From an uncultured Eubacteriales bacterium (GTDB taxonomy: Bacteria; Bacillota_A; Clostridia; Peptostreptococcales; Anaerovoracaceae), in the NCBI GenBank assembly GCA_902790885.1, contig CADATR010000132.1, positions 1 through 5,022 on the forward strand: 5,022 nt of DNA, in the 5' to 3' direction. This document shows positions 1 through 5,022 of this stretch, piece by piece. Both the position numbers and the translations under genes were made by a program. The notes beneath the pieces were generated by a model. The model searched no databases, was not told the origin of the DNA, and saw nothing but the letters and a program-made list of their open reading frames with translations. Position 1 is the stretch's first letter. Every line of letters begins with the position of its first letter.

Positions 1-528
1 GATGAGAAAGCCGAACTGAGACTGAAAAGAATGGGCTTTGTGTTCCAGCAGATGAATGTGCTGGAAAATCTGAACATAATAGACAATATAGTATTGCCTG
101 CAGTCCATGCAGACAGGAAGCACAAAAAGGAACACTGCGAAAGGGCAATGGAGCTCATGGAAGGATTTCATATCGCCAATCTGGCGGAGCGGAAGGTGTC
201 CGAAGTGTCCGGCGGGCAGCTTCAGAGGGCATGCATATGCCGCAGTATGATGCTGGAACCGGAGATAATATTTGCAGATGAACCGACAGGCGCCCTGAAC
301 CAGACGGCAGCTACTGAAGTAATAGAGTCATTTCTGAAAGTCAACAGAGCCGGAACAACGATACTGATGGTCACACATGACAGCAGGATCGCTTCCATGT
401 GTGAGAGAATTCTGTACTTGCTGGATGGAGAAATCAGAGGAGAACTGAAACTCGGTAAGAATGTGCAGAATGACAATCGAGAACGAGAGCAAAAGACCGT
501 CAAATGGCTCGATGAAATGGGGTGGTGA
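1..528 (+). CDS. ABC transporter ATP-binding protein, MacB/BceA-like export class (5' partial)
   Basis: Cytoplasmic ATPase subunit that would power a membrane permease, probably for peptide or antibiotic export or resistance, or lipoprotein-type substrates. The reading frame is open from base 1, giving 175 visible residues. In order these show a Q-loop (GFVFQQ, residues 12-17), the ABC signature VSGGQLQRA (69-77), a Walker B ending in the catalytic DE (IIFADE, 89-94), a D-loop reading TGALN rather than the commoner LD ending, and the H-loop VTHD (124-127). The C-terminal WLDEMGW (169-175) closely resembles the tail of many Firmicutes Bce/Sal-type ATPases, so the 3' end is probably intact. The Walker A and about 75 N-terminal residues are missing only because the window begins inside the gene. 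No permease follows; a terminator does, so any partner permease must lie upstream or elsewhere. The family is secure; the substrate is unknown. Confidence 0.93.
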   Translation, partial: DEKAELRLKRMGFVFQQMNVLENLNIIDNIVLPAVHADRKHKKEHCERAMELMEGFHIANLAERKVSEVSGGQLQRACICRSMMLEPEIIFADEPTGALNQTAATEVIESFLKVNRAGTTILMVTHDSRIASMCERILYLLDGEIRGELKLGKNVQNDNREREQKTVKWLDEMGW

Positions 529-536
529 TACTCATC

Positions 537-564
537 TGACTGTTGAAATATACAGTCATTTTTT
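537..564 (+). terminator. Intrinsic terminator after the ABC ATPase gene
   Basis: A perfect 7-bp stem pairs TGACTGT (537-543) with ACAGTCA (552-558) around an 8-base loop and is followed at once by six T residues (559-564). It begins 9 bases after the ABC stop codon. The stem is short and has only three G-C pairs, so efficiency may be moderate. No A-run precedes the stem, so it should work on the plus strand only. It separates the ABC gene from the helicase gene. Confidence 0.8.
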
Positions 565-584
565 CTTGCTGATATATGTGATGT

Positions 585-613
585 TTGATGAGCGGAAAAA
601 AGACTGATAATAT
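585..613 (+). promoter_or_regulatory. Candidate sigma-A promoter for the helicase gene, possibly giving a leaderless mRNA
   Basis: TTGATG (585-590, 4 of 6 to the -35 consensus) is separated by 17 bases from TAATAT (608-613, 4 of 6 to the -10 consensus). The overlapping GATAAT (606-611) is a 5 of 6 match but leaves only 15 bases of spacing. Transcription from either would begin near 618-620, on or just before the helicase ATG at 620. The preceding terminator makes a new promoter here necessary, or at least likely. Hexamer matches are imperfect, so this is an inference from position and sequence. Confidence 0.45.
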
Positions 614-619
614 TGTGGT

Positions 620-2935
620 ATGAATGAACATGGAATCAGATTGCTGGCCGCGGAGCTGGAAGAAAAAATACGAAAAAAAACTAAGGACAGCCTGACTGAC
701 AAAATGCATGTACATGTAAAGGGCATGCCGAGAAAGCAGGAGATCGAAGAACTGCAGAAATCAGAAGAGTTCCGTGAAGCACTGGCAAAGAAACTGTCGG
801 AGGATAAGCTTTACCGGGACTGCATCACGATAAATCTGCAGCCTGAGAGTATTCTTGTCGCCAGATACAGGGAGGATGAAGAAGCTTTTGACGCGGTTGC
901 GGACAACTGCACCAGGAGGATCATTTCTGCTGCGCGTAAATATACAGCGAAGAAAGAAAGGAAATTTCTGGAGAGATATGATATCGATGAGCTGATCTCT
1001 GAAGTAAAGGGAACTGTCCGTGCGGAAATCATCAGAAATCTCAAGTATCATCTCCTCAATGACAGACTCAGGATCGGCTATGAGACTGTCAGCCCTGATA
1101 ATTACGAAGCTTTTGAAGCGTGGATAGCAGATATGGATGAATATGAATTACTCCATTTTGCAGGGTTTGATGAAGCCAATGCAGGTATGCTGTATTCATC
1201 TGCTATTCTGGATAAACATAGTGAAATAGCTGCTCTTAAGGTAGCTGAACCGGAAGATGTCTGGAATACGGAACTGTATTACGGCGGAGAAAAGCTTTTC
1301 AGTGAGATCCGGAAGCATTTCAGCGGGCAGAGGCTGTTTGGTCTCGTGAGCCGCAACAGGTATCTTAAGAAAAGTTTTGAAGCGCGCAGGATGCTTCGCG
1401 CAGAGGTGCTCGACCACGTTCCGGACAGAATGCCTGATCTTTTCCCGGAAGCAAGGAATATGGAGCGCAGCTTCATCGTCCATATCGGTCCTACGAATTC
1501 AGGCAAGACATATGCTTCAGTCGAAAGGCTGAAGACAGCAGAACACGGGATATATCTCGGGCCGCTGCGCTTGCTGGCGTTCGAACAGTATCAGAAACTG
1601 AATGAGCAGGGATACCCATGCTCGCTTTACACGGGTGAAGAGCATCAGCTGGTACCCGGTGCACGTATTCAGGCGTCTACTATCGAGATGGCTGATGAAT
1701 TCGAAAAATATGATATAGCTGTGATTGACGAAGCACAGATGGTGGCTGACAAGGAACGCGGCTGGGCCTGGACGACAGCAATCCTCGGCCTCAGAGCTGA
1801 CGAGATACATGTGTGCATCGCTCCGTATGCAGAGAAAATCATCACAGATCTGATAGAAGAATGCGGCGATTCATATGAGATCATCCGTCATGAGAGACAG
1901 ACTCCTCTTGTCATGGATAAGCCGAAATTCAAGCTGTTCAGGGAATACATACATAAACATGATGCCCTGATAGTGTTCTCAAGACGGAATGTGCACGCTG
2001 TCGCAGGCGAGCTCAGAACGATGGGTATCAGGTGCAGTGTGATCTATGGAAATCTGCCATATGATGTCCGGCAGGAGGAAGCAAGAAGATTCAGAGATGG
2101 AGAGACCGATGTTGTAGTCGCCACTGATGCCATCGGAATGGGGATGAATCTGCCGATAGAGAGGCTTGTGTTTCTGGAAATAAGCAAGTTCGATGGAACG
2201 GATACGAGGCTTCTGAAGCCGGCGGAGATCCAACAGATCGTTGGAAGGGCAGGAAGGCGGGGCCTCTATGATAAGGGTCTGTGGAACGCGCTTGAAGGAA
2301 AGGAAATTATTGATTCTGCTGTTGACCTTGAGATCCCGCAGATCGAAGCGGTGTATGCAGGCTTCCCGGAGTCACTTATTACTATAGAAGGAAAACTGTC
2401 CGGGATAATAACTGTATGGAGGAATATAGAGCCGCCTGAGGGTTATATAATCTCGGTGCTTGAGCATGAGTATGAGCTCTGCACCTATCTTGAAGAGAGA
2501 ACAGATGACAAAAGACTTATATACAGACTTATAACTATCCCGTTCGATGAAGAGGATAAGGAACTGAGACTGCTCTGGAACCGCGTGGCAGCGACTGTAT
2601 TGTCCGGAAGTCCGGTAAGGCTTGCCGGAATGAATCTTGAGCTTCCGGATAAAGCCATGTCACTGACCGCAGCTGAGAAACTTTACAAGGAATACGATCT
2701 GGCCTATGCGTTTATTGAAAAATTCGGTGACAAGGCGGAGTCTGAGACTGTCCTGCAATATAAAAAAGAACTGTCTGAGATCATAGCTGAAATACTGAAG
2801 ACTTCAAGACTGCCATTCAAAACCTGCAAGTACTGCGGCAGAAAACTTAGGTGGAACTATCAGTTCGGGATATGCGCTGAATGTTATAACGCAACGCGCG
2901 GGAGGCGCAGGCATCACTGGGACGAATACTATTGA
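620..2935 (+). CDS. SUV3-like DExH-box ATP-dependent RNA helicase with C-terminal zinc ribbon
   Basis: Predicted cytoplasmic RNA helicase of superfamily 2, SUV3 branch. Mitochondrial SUV3 unwinds structured RNA and works with an exonuclease (PNPase in human, Dss1 in yeast) in RNA turnover; a comparable role here is inferred. The 771 residues are close to eukaryotic SUV3 length. Motifs in order are GPTNSGKT (motif I, 290-297), GPLRLLAFE (Ia, 314-322), DEAQ (motif II, 370-373; eukaryotic SUV3 has DEIQ), the SUV3 hallmark RGWAWT (380-385), LIVFSRR (motif IV, 450-456), ATDAIGMGMN (motif V, 501-510) and QIVGRAGRRG (motif VI, 539-548). Residues 549-730 are a mostly helical C-terminal region. A zinc ribbon follows (C736, C739, C752, C755), then a basic GRRRHH tail. 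Residues 1-280 are charged and probably helical and match nothing I recognise. ATG 620 is chosen because an in-frame stop lies at 608-610 and later Met codons would lose conserved-looking sequence. No Shine-Dalgarno is suitably placed; GGAAAAAAG at 594-602 is too far upstream. Family assignment is strong; partner and target are unknown. Confidence 0.95.
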   Translation: MNEHGIRLLAAELEEKIRKKTKDSLTDKMHVHVKGMPRKQEIEELQKSEEFREALAKKLSEDKLYRDCITINLQPESILVARYREDEEAFDAVADNCTRRIISAARKYTAKKERKFLERYDIDELISEVKGTVRAEIIRNLKYHLLNDRLRIGYETVSPDNYEAFEAWIADMDEYELLHFAGFDEANAGMLYSSAILDKHSEIAALKVAEPEDVWNTELYYGGEKLFSEIRKHFSGQRLFGLVSRNRYLKKSFEARRMLRAEVLDHVPDRMPDLFPEARNMERSFIVHIGPTNSGKTYASVERLKTAEHGIYLGPLRLLAFEQYQKLNEQGYPCSLYTGEEHQLVPGARIQASTIEMADEFEKYDIAVIDEAQMVADKERGWAWTTAILGLRADEIHVCIAPYAEKIITDLIEECGDSYEIIRHERQTPLVMDKPKFKLFREYIHKHDALIVFSRRNVHAVAGELRTMGIRCSVIYGNLPYDVRQEEARRFRDGETDVVVATDAIGMGMNLPIERLVFLEISKFDGTDTRLLKPAEIQQIVGRAGRRGLYDKGLWNALEGKEIIDSAVDLEIPQIEAVYAGFPESLITIEGKLSGIITVWRNIEPPEGYIISVLEHEYELCTYLEERTDDKRLIYRLITIPFDEEDKELRLLWNRVAATVLSGSPVRLAGMNLELPDKAMSLTAAEKLYKEYDLAYAFIEKFGDKAESETVLQYKKELSEIIAEILKTSRLPFKTCKYCGRKLRWNYQFGICAECYNATRGRRRHHWDEYY

Positions 2936-2938
2936 CAA

Positions 2939-2956
2939 ATACATGTATCTGTACAG
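2939..2956. promoter_or_regulatory. Two abutting palindromes, candidate operator
   Basis: ATACATGTAT (2939-2948) is a perfect 10-base palindrome, directly followed by CTGTACAG (2949-2956), a perfect 8-base palindrome. They lie 14 bases upstream of the extended -10 element at 2967-2975, covering the -35 region, where a dimeric regulator could bind. Short AT-rich palindromes do arise by chance, so the role is tentative. Confidence 0.3.
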
Positions 2957-2966
2957 ACCTGATTGG

Positions 2967-2975
2967 TGATAAAAT
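2967..2975 (+). promoter_or_regulatory. Candidate extended -10 promoter for the downstream three-gene cluster
   Basis: TGATAAAAT carries the extended -10 TG dinucleotide (2967-2968), one spacer base and TAAAAT (2970-2975, 5 of 6 to consensus). No good -35 lies 16-18 bases upstream, which is tolerable for an extended -10 promoter. Predicted transcription start is near 2982, leaving a leader of about 40 bases before the start at 3023. The gap holds no terminator, so read-through from the helicase gene is also possible. Confidence 0.45.
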
Positions 2976-3009
2976 AATGTTTAATCTGCTGAAATCAGAA
3001 GAAAACGTG

Positions 3010-3014
3010 AAGGA
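3010..3014 (+). promoter_or_regulatory. Shine-Dalgarno that decides the start of the 128-residue protein
   Basis: AAGGA lies 8 bases before ATG 3023. The upstream in-frame ATG at 3014 overlaps this element, leaving no spacing, so 3023 is the better start. Confidence 0.65.
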
Positions 3015-3022
3015 TGTCCGAA

Positions 3023-3409
3023 ATGGGATTTTTTGACAGTGTGAAAAAGGCAATCAACAGTGAAGTTCCAAGGAAATTCGAAGCGAACCGTCAGATCACG
3101 ATAGAAGAGCTGTACGATCTTCTTGTTGAGCATGAGGATGAATTCGAGATGCCGTTCAAGATGAACAACATACTCGGCAAAAGGATAGTATTCAAAAGGC
3201 ATCCGAGACTTGAGATCCAGCTGCTGGTCACGGTCAAAGGCAATGTTATTACGGTAACACCGAATAATCAGGAAGCTGAGATCGAATCAGGAGGATTCTC
3301 AATCAGAACGGCGGATCTTAAGAACGGATTCGGACTTCAGACGGAATTCAACAGAGATGACTATGTCACCGACGTGACAAATAAGATCGAAAGGATCGTA
3401 AACGGATAA
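3023..3409 (+). CDS. Uncharacterised 128-residue soluble protein
   Basis: I do not recognise this family. From ATG 3023 the product has 128 residues; an alternative ATG at 3014 would add three (MSE), but the ribosome site favours 3023. There is no signal peptide, membrane segment or cysteine, so it is probably cytosolic. The N-terminus (MGFFDSVKKAI) looks like a short amphipathic helix. Residues 24-43 are acidic and probably helical (EELYDLLVEHEDEFE). Residues 49-80 look like beta strands (GKRIVFKRHPRLEIQLLVTV, then NVITVTP). The C-terminus (YVTDVTNKIERIVNG) suggests a closing helix. The alternating pattern suggests a small alpha/beta domain; no catalytic motif is visible. The next gene starts 23 bases after its stop (14 to the alternative GTG), with no terminator between, so the two are probably co-transcribed. 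It is a real gene on the grounds of a strong ribosome site, operon position and codon use like its neighbours. Confidence 0.85.
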   Translation: MGFFDSVKKAINSEVPRKFEANRQITIEELYDLLVEHEDEFEMPFKMNNILGKRIVFKRHPRLEIQLLVTVKGNVITVTPNNQEAEIESGGFSIRTADLKNGFGLQTEFNRDDYVTDVTNKIERIVNG

Positions 3410-3422
3410 ACAGCAAAAAAAG

Positions 3423-3427
3423 GGTGA
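3423..3427 (+). promoter_or_regulatory. Shine-Dalgarno that decides the start of the AI-2E family gene
   Basis: GGTGA, within AAAAAGGGTGA, ends 5 bases before ATG 3433. A GTG start at 3424 is in frame but is itself part of this element and would have the purine run directly against it. ATG 3433 is therefore preferred. Confidence 0.5.
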
Positions 3428-3432
3428 ACTGG

Positions 3433-4548
3433 ATGAAACGATTTGCGAAGTACTACAATGAGGATTATGCGCGGATATCGTATTACGCAGTCAGGACTGT
3501 GATGACGATATTCATTCTGGGGCTGATAGTATATTACCTTGCGGGGAAGACCGGAGCCGCGATATCTTTCGTGTCGGCTGTATTTAAGCCGCTTGTGCTC
3601 GGACTTGCGCTGACTTATCTGCTGAGTCCGCTCGCGGCGAAACTCGAGAAGAGGCTGTTCGCCTCTGTCAAAAAACCGGGCGCGGCAAGGCTGGCGTCTG
3701 TATTATTGACATTTGCCATAGTGCTGATCGCTCTGTTCTTCATCCTCGGCATTATGGTGGTCACGATAACAAAGAGCATTTCGTCATTCAATTTCGAAGA
3801 TATAAGGTTGCTTGTTCTTGGCCTGGCGGATCAGTTCTCGAGATTCTGGACGACAATAGAGAAAACGCTGGCCAGCATGAATATCAATCTGGGCAGCGCC
3901 GGAGATTTTCTGAGCGGCGTTTTCAATGGCGTAAAGGAAGGGGCTTCCACTTTGCTTTTCGCTGTCATATTCTCGATATATTTCCTTATAGATGACAGTA
4001 TCGGAACGTACTGGAGCGGAGTGCTGAATGCGTTTACAAGTGATCAGACCAGAGCCAGAATGCGCTCATTCGCGGCTGATGCCAACAGGGTATTCTCAGG
4101 ATACATCAGAGGCCAGTCGCTCGATGCCCTTCTTGTCGGCGTCATGGTGTCGATCGCGATGCTCATAGCCGGCATCCCATACGCGCTGGTAATAGGAATA
4201 CTGACAGGCATAGGAAATCTCGTGCCGTACGTTGGCCCTGTAGTAGGCTTCGGCTCACTGATAATAGTCTCGCTTGCTGAGGGTTCGATAAGCAAACTTA
4301 TAATAGGTGTGGTGATCCTTGCGGCGGTCATGTTCATTGACGGCAACGTGATCAATCCGAGGATGCTCAGCAGCAATGTTGAGGTGCATCCGGTGCTTGT
4401 GATCGTTGCGTTGCTTGCCGGTGGAAAAGTAGGCGGCGTGGTGGGAATGCTTGTAGCTGTCCCTGTGGCTGCTCTCATTAAACTGCAATTTGAGAAATAT
4501 GTCGAAAAAAGAAAACTGGCGAAGGAGAACCTGCCGGCAGATGCGTGA
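3433..4548 (+). CDS. AI-2E family transporter (PerM/TqsA-like integral membrane protein)
   Basis: Inner-membrane protein of the AI-2E transporter family (UPF0118/PerM). Characterised relatives include E. coli TqsA, linked to autoinducer-2 export, and some with reported sodium/proton antiport, so the substrate cannot be read from the family alone. From ATG 3433 it has 371 residues, a normal length; GTG 3424 would add three. Hydrophobic segments fit eight helices, near 20-37, 42-69, 88-112, 171-187, 230-248, 251-283, 286-307 and 319-351. A soluble stretch at about 113-170 lies between helices 3 and 4. Family-typical sequence includes GYIRGQSLDALLVGV (224-237 region), GIGNLVPYVGPVVG (259-272), INPRMLSSNVEVHPVL (307-322) and GGKVGGVVGMLVAVP (330-344). 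The tail is basic and then acidic. It follows the 128-residue gene closely and is followed by a LOR-family gene after 42 bases with no terminator, suggesting one operon. Confidence 0.93.
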   Translation: MKRFAKYYNEDYARISYYAVRTVMTIFILGLIVYYLAGKTGAAISFVSAVFKPLVLGLALTYLLSPLAAKLEKRLFASVKKPGAARLASVLLTFAIVLIALFFILGIMVVTITKSISSFNFEDIRLLVLGLADQFSRFWTTIEKTLASMNINLGSAGDFLSGVFNGVKEGASTLLFAVIFSIYFLIDDSIGTYWSGVLNAFTSDQTRARMRSFAADANRVFSGYIRGQSLDALLVGVMVSIAMLIAGIPYALVIGILTGIGNLVPYVGPVVGFGSLIIVSLAEGSISKLIIGVVILAAVMFIDGNVINPRMLSSNVEVHPVLVIVALLAGGKVGGVVGMLVAVPVAALIKLQFEKYVEKRKLAKENLPADA

Positions 4549-4563
4549 TCTGATAATGATCAC
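4545..4563. repeat. Perfect inverted repeat GTGATC-N7-GATCAC over the AI-2E stop codon
   Basis: GTGATC (4545-4550) and GATCAC (4558-4563) are exact inverted copies separated by TGATAAT. The left arm includes the TGA stop codon of the AI-2E gene. The spacer plus the base before it contains GATAAT (4552-4557), a 5 of 6 match to a -10 element, but no -35 is visible. No T-run follows, so it is not an intrinsic terminator. It could be an operator for the following gene or a small RNA hairpin; chance is also possible. Confidence 0.3.
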
Positions 4564-4580
4564 CGGCTGTAAAAACAGGT

Positions 4581-4585
4581 AGGAG
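4581..4585 (+). promoter_or_regulatory. Ribosome binding site of the LOR-family gene
   Basis: AGGAG lies 5 bases before ATG 4591. An in-frame TAA at 4588-4590 sits directly before the ATG, so no earlier start is possible. Together these fix the start of a gene whose 3' end lies outside the window. Confidence 0.75.
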
Positions 4586-4590
4586 TATAA

Positions 4591-5022
4591 ATGGCAGTAG
4601 ATTCAAAATATCACAGATTCCGCGAAGCGGGAGAACAGGCAAATATCAACAATGTTGCAGAATACGGCGTGCCTGCACGTTCGCTCTTTACAACGAGCAA
4701 GGTGTTCACTCTGCATCGTCATATGGATATAACCGATGATCACGGAAACATAGTGTATCAGTCTGATTCAAAGTTTCCGTCGATCCATGACAAGACAGAT
4801 ATAACTGACGCCGCCGGGGCACATGTGGCACATATCGAGAGAAAGATACTGACGCTGCATGAGCGCCATTTCATAACCATGGCTGATGGAACAAGCTTCG
4901 AACTGTCGAATGAGCTTTTTCATCTCATAAAGGACATCACTAACATCGAAGGTCTCGGCTGGCAGCTCAGGGGAAACATATTGGGTCTGAACTTTACGCT
5001 TTATGATGAGAAAGGCGAAGTC
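4591..5022 (+). CDS. LURP-one-related (LOR/DUF567) family protein, 3' partial
   Basis: The frame stays open for 144 codons to the window edge. The sequence follows the LURP-one-related pattern, a tubby C-terminal-like beta-barrel related to phospholipid scramblases: FTTSKVFTLHRHMDITDDHG (residues 33-52), a second strand pair with DITDAAGAHVAHIERKIL (70-87), the HERHFITMADG turn (90-100), and the diagnostic NIEGLGWQLRGNILGLNF (118-135) followed by TLYDEKGEV. Characterised relatives are few; tubby-fold proteins bind membrane phospholipids, and a Bacillus member is the uncharacterised YxjI, so no enzymatic activity is assigned. An N-terminal stretch of about 26 polar residues precedes the barrel. 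There are ten histidines in 144 residues. No signal peptide or membrane helix is visible, so it is probably cytosolic or peripheral to the membrane. Roughly 40-50 residues should be missing beyond the window, judging from family size. It is the third gene of the apparent cluster with the AI-2E gene. Confidence 0.85.
   Translation, partial: MAVDSKYHRFREAGEQANINNVAEYGVPARSLFTTSKVFTLHRHMDITDDHGNIVYQSDSKFPSIHDKTDITDAAGAHVAHIERKILTLHERHFITMADGTSFELSNELFHLIKDITNIEGLGWQLRGNILGLNFTLYDEKGEV

Noticed and set aside
581..607. Eight-codon mini-frame (MFDERKKD) before the helicase, considered as a leader peptide
   Set aside because: It has no ribosome site or attenuator-like hairpin after it, and would lie upstream of the predicted transcription start.
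1196..1884. Several overlapping minus-strand open frames of 71-97 residues
   Set aside because: They are shadows of the helicase coding frame, overlap one another, and have no recognisable motifs.
2932..2937. Perfect TTGACA across the helicase stop codon
   Set aside because: No -10 element follows at 16-19 bases; the TAAAAT at 2970 is 32 bases away, so it cannot pair as a promoter.
2959..2998. Inverted repeat CTGATT (2959-2964) and AATCAG (2993-2998), considered as a terminator or riboswitch stem
   Set aside because: The loop is 28 bases, the arms are short and AT-rich, and no T-run follows. It also spans the candidate promoter.
4044..4478. 144-residue minus-strand open frame
   Set aside because: It lies wholly antisense to the membrane-helix region of the AI-2E gene and its Thr/Pro/Ile-rich composition is what the reverse of such codons gives. 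There is no independent ribosome site or family resemblance.
4567..4578. Small hairpin CTGT-AAAA-ACAG between the AI-2E and LOR genes
   Set aside because: A 4-bp stem with no T-run is too weak for a terminator and is likely chance next to the ribosome site.
1..5022. tRNA, rRNA, CRISPR array, insertion sequence, attachment site or phage gene
   Set aside because: No repeated spacer pattern, transposase or integrase motif, or cloverleaf-like sequence was seen, and nearly all of the window is explained by the five genes.

Overview
The window looks like part of a low-to-mid GC Firmicutes genome, most likely a Clostridia member (Lachnospiraceae or a related gut or oral lineage). The pointers are the Bce/Sal-style ABC ATPase with its family-typical C-terminal 'WLxxMGW' ending, frequent ATA and AGA/AGG codons, purine-rich Shine-Dalgarno sites, and tight plus-strand gene packing. 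This taxonomic reading is inference. All five genes lie on the plus strand, and no RNA gene, CRISPR array, insertion sequence or phage gene was seen.

Layout. 1-528 is the 3' part of an ABC transporter ATPase gene of the MacB/BceA-like export class; its Walker A lies upstream of the window. It is closed off by a convincing intrinsic terminator at 537-564. 620-2935 encodes a complete 771-residue SUV3-like DExH RNA helicase, best known from mitochondria. It has an unassigned N-terminal region of about 280 residues and a C-terminal four-cysteine zinc ribbon. Its only plausible start codon has no Shine-Dalgarno but sits where a candidate promoter would begin transcription, so the message may be leaderless. 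After a 78-87 base gap with two abutting palindromes and an extended -10 promoter come three closely spaced genes: an unrecognised 128-residue soluble protein (3023-3409), an eight-segment AI-2E/PerM family membrane protein (3433-4548), and a LURP-one-related (LOR, tubby C-terminal-like fold) protein that runs off the window end (4591-5022).

How they may work together. The ABC gene is transcriptionally separate from the rest. The helicase could have its own promoter; no terminator follows it, so read-through into the last three genes is possible. The last three genes look like one operon combining an integral membrane permease-like protein with a small cytosolic protein and a LOR protein, a fold that includes membrane-lipid-binding relatives. 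That suggests a membrane-related function but does not prove one. The most unusual item is the bacterial SUV3-type helicase. I found no clear evidence of a wholly new defence or mobile system.
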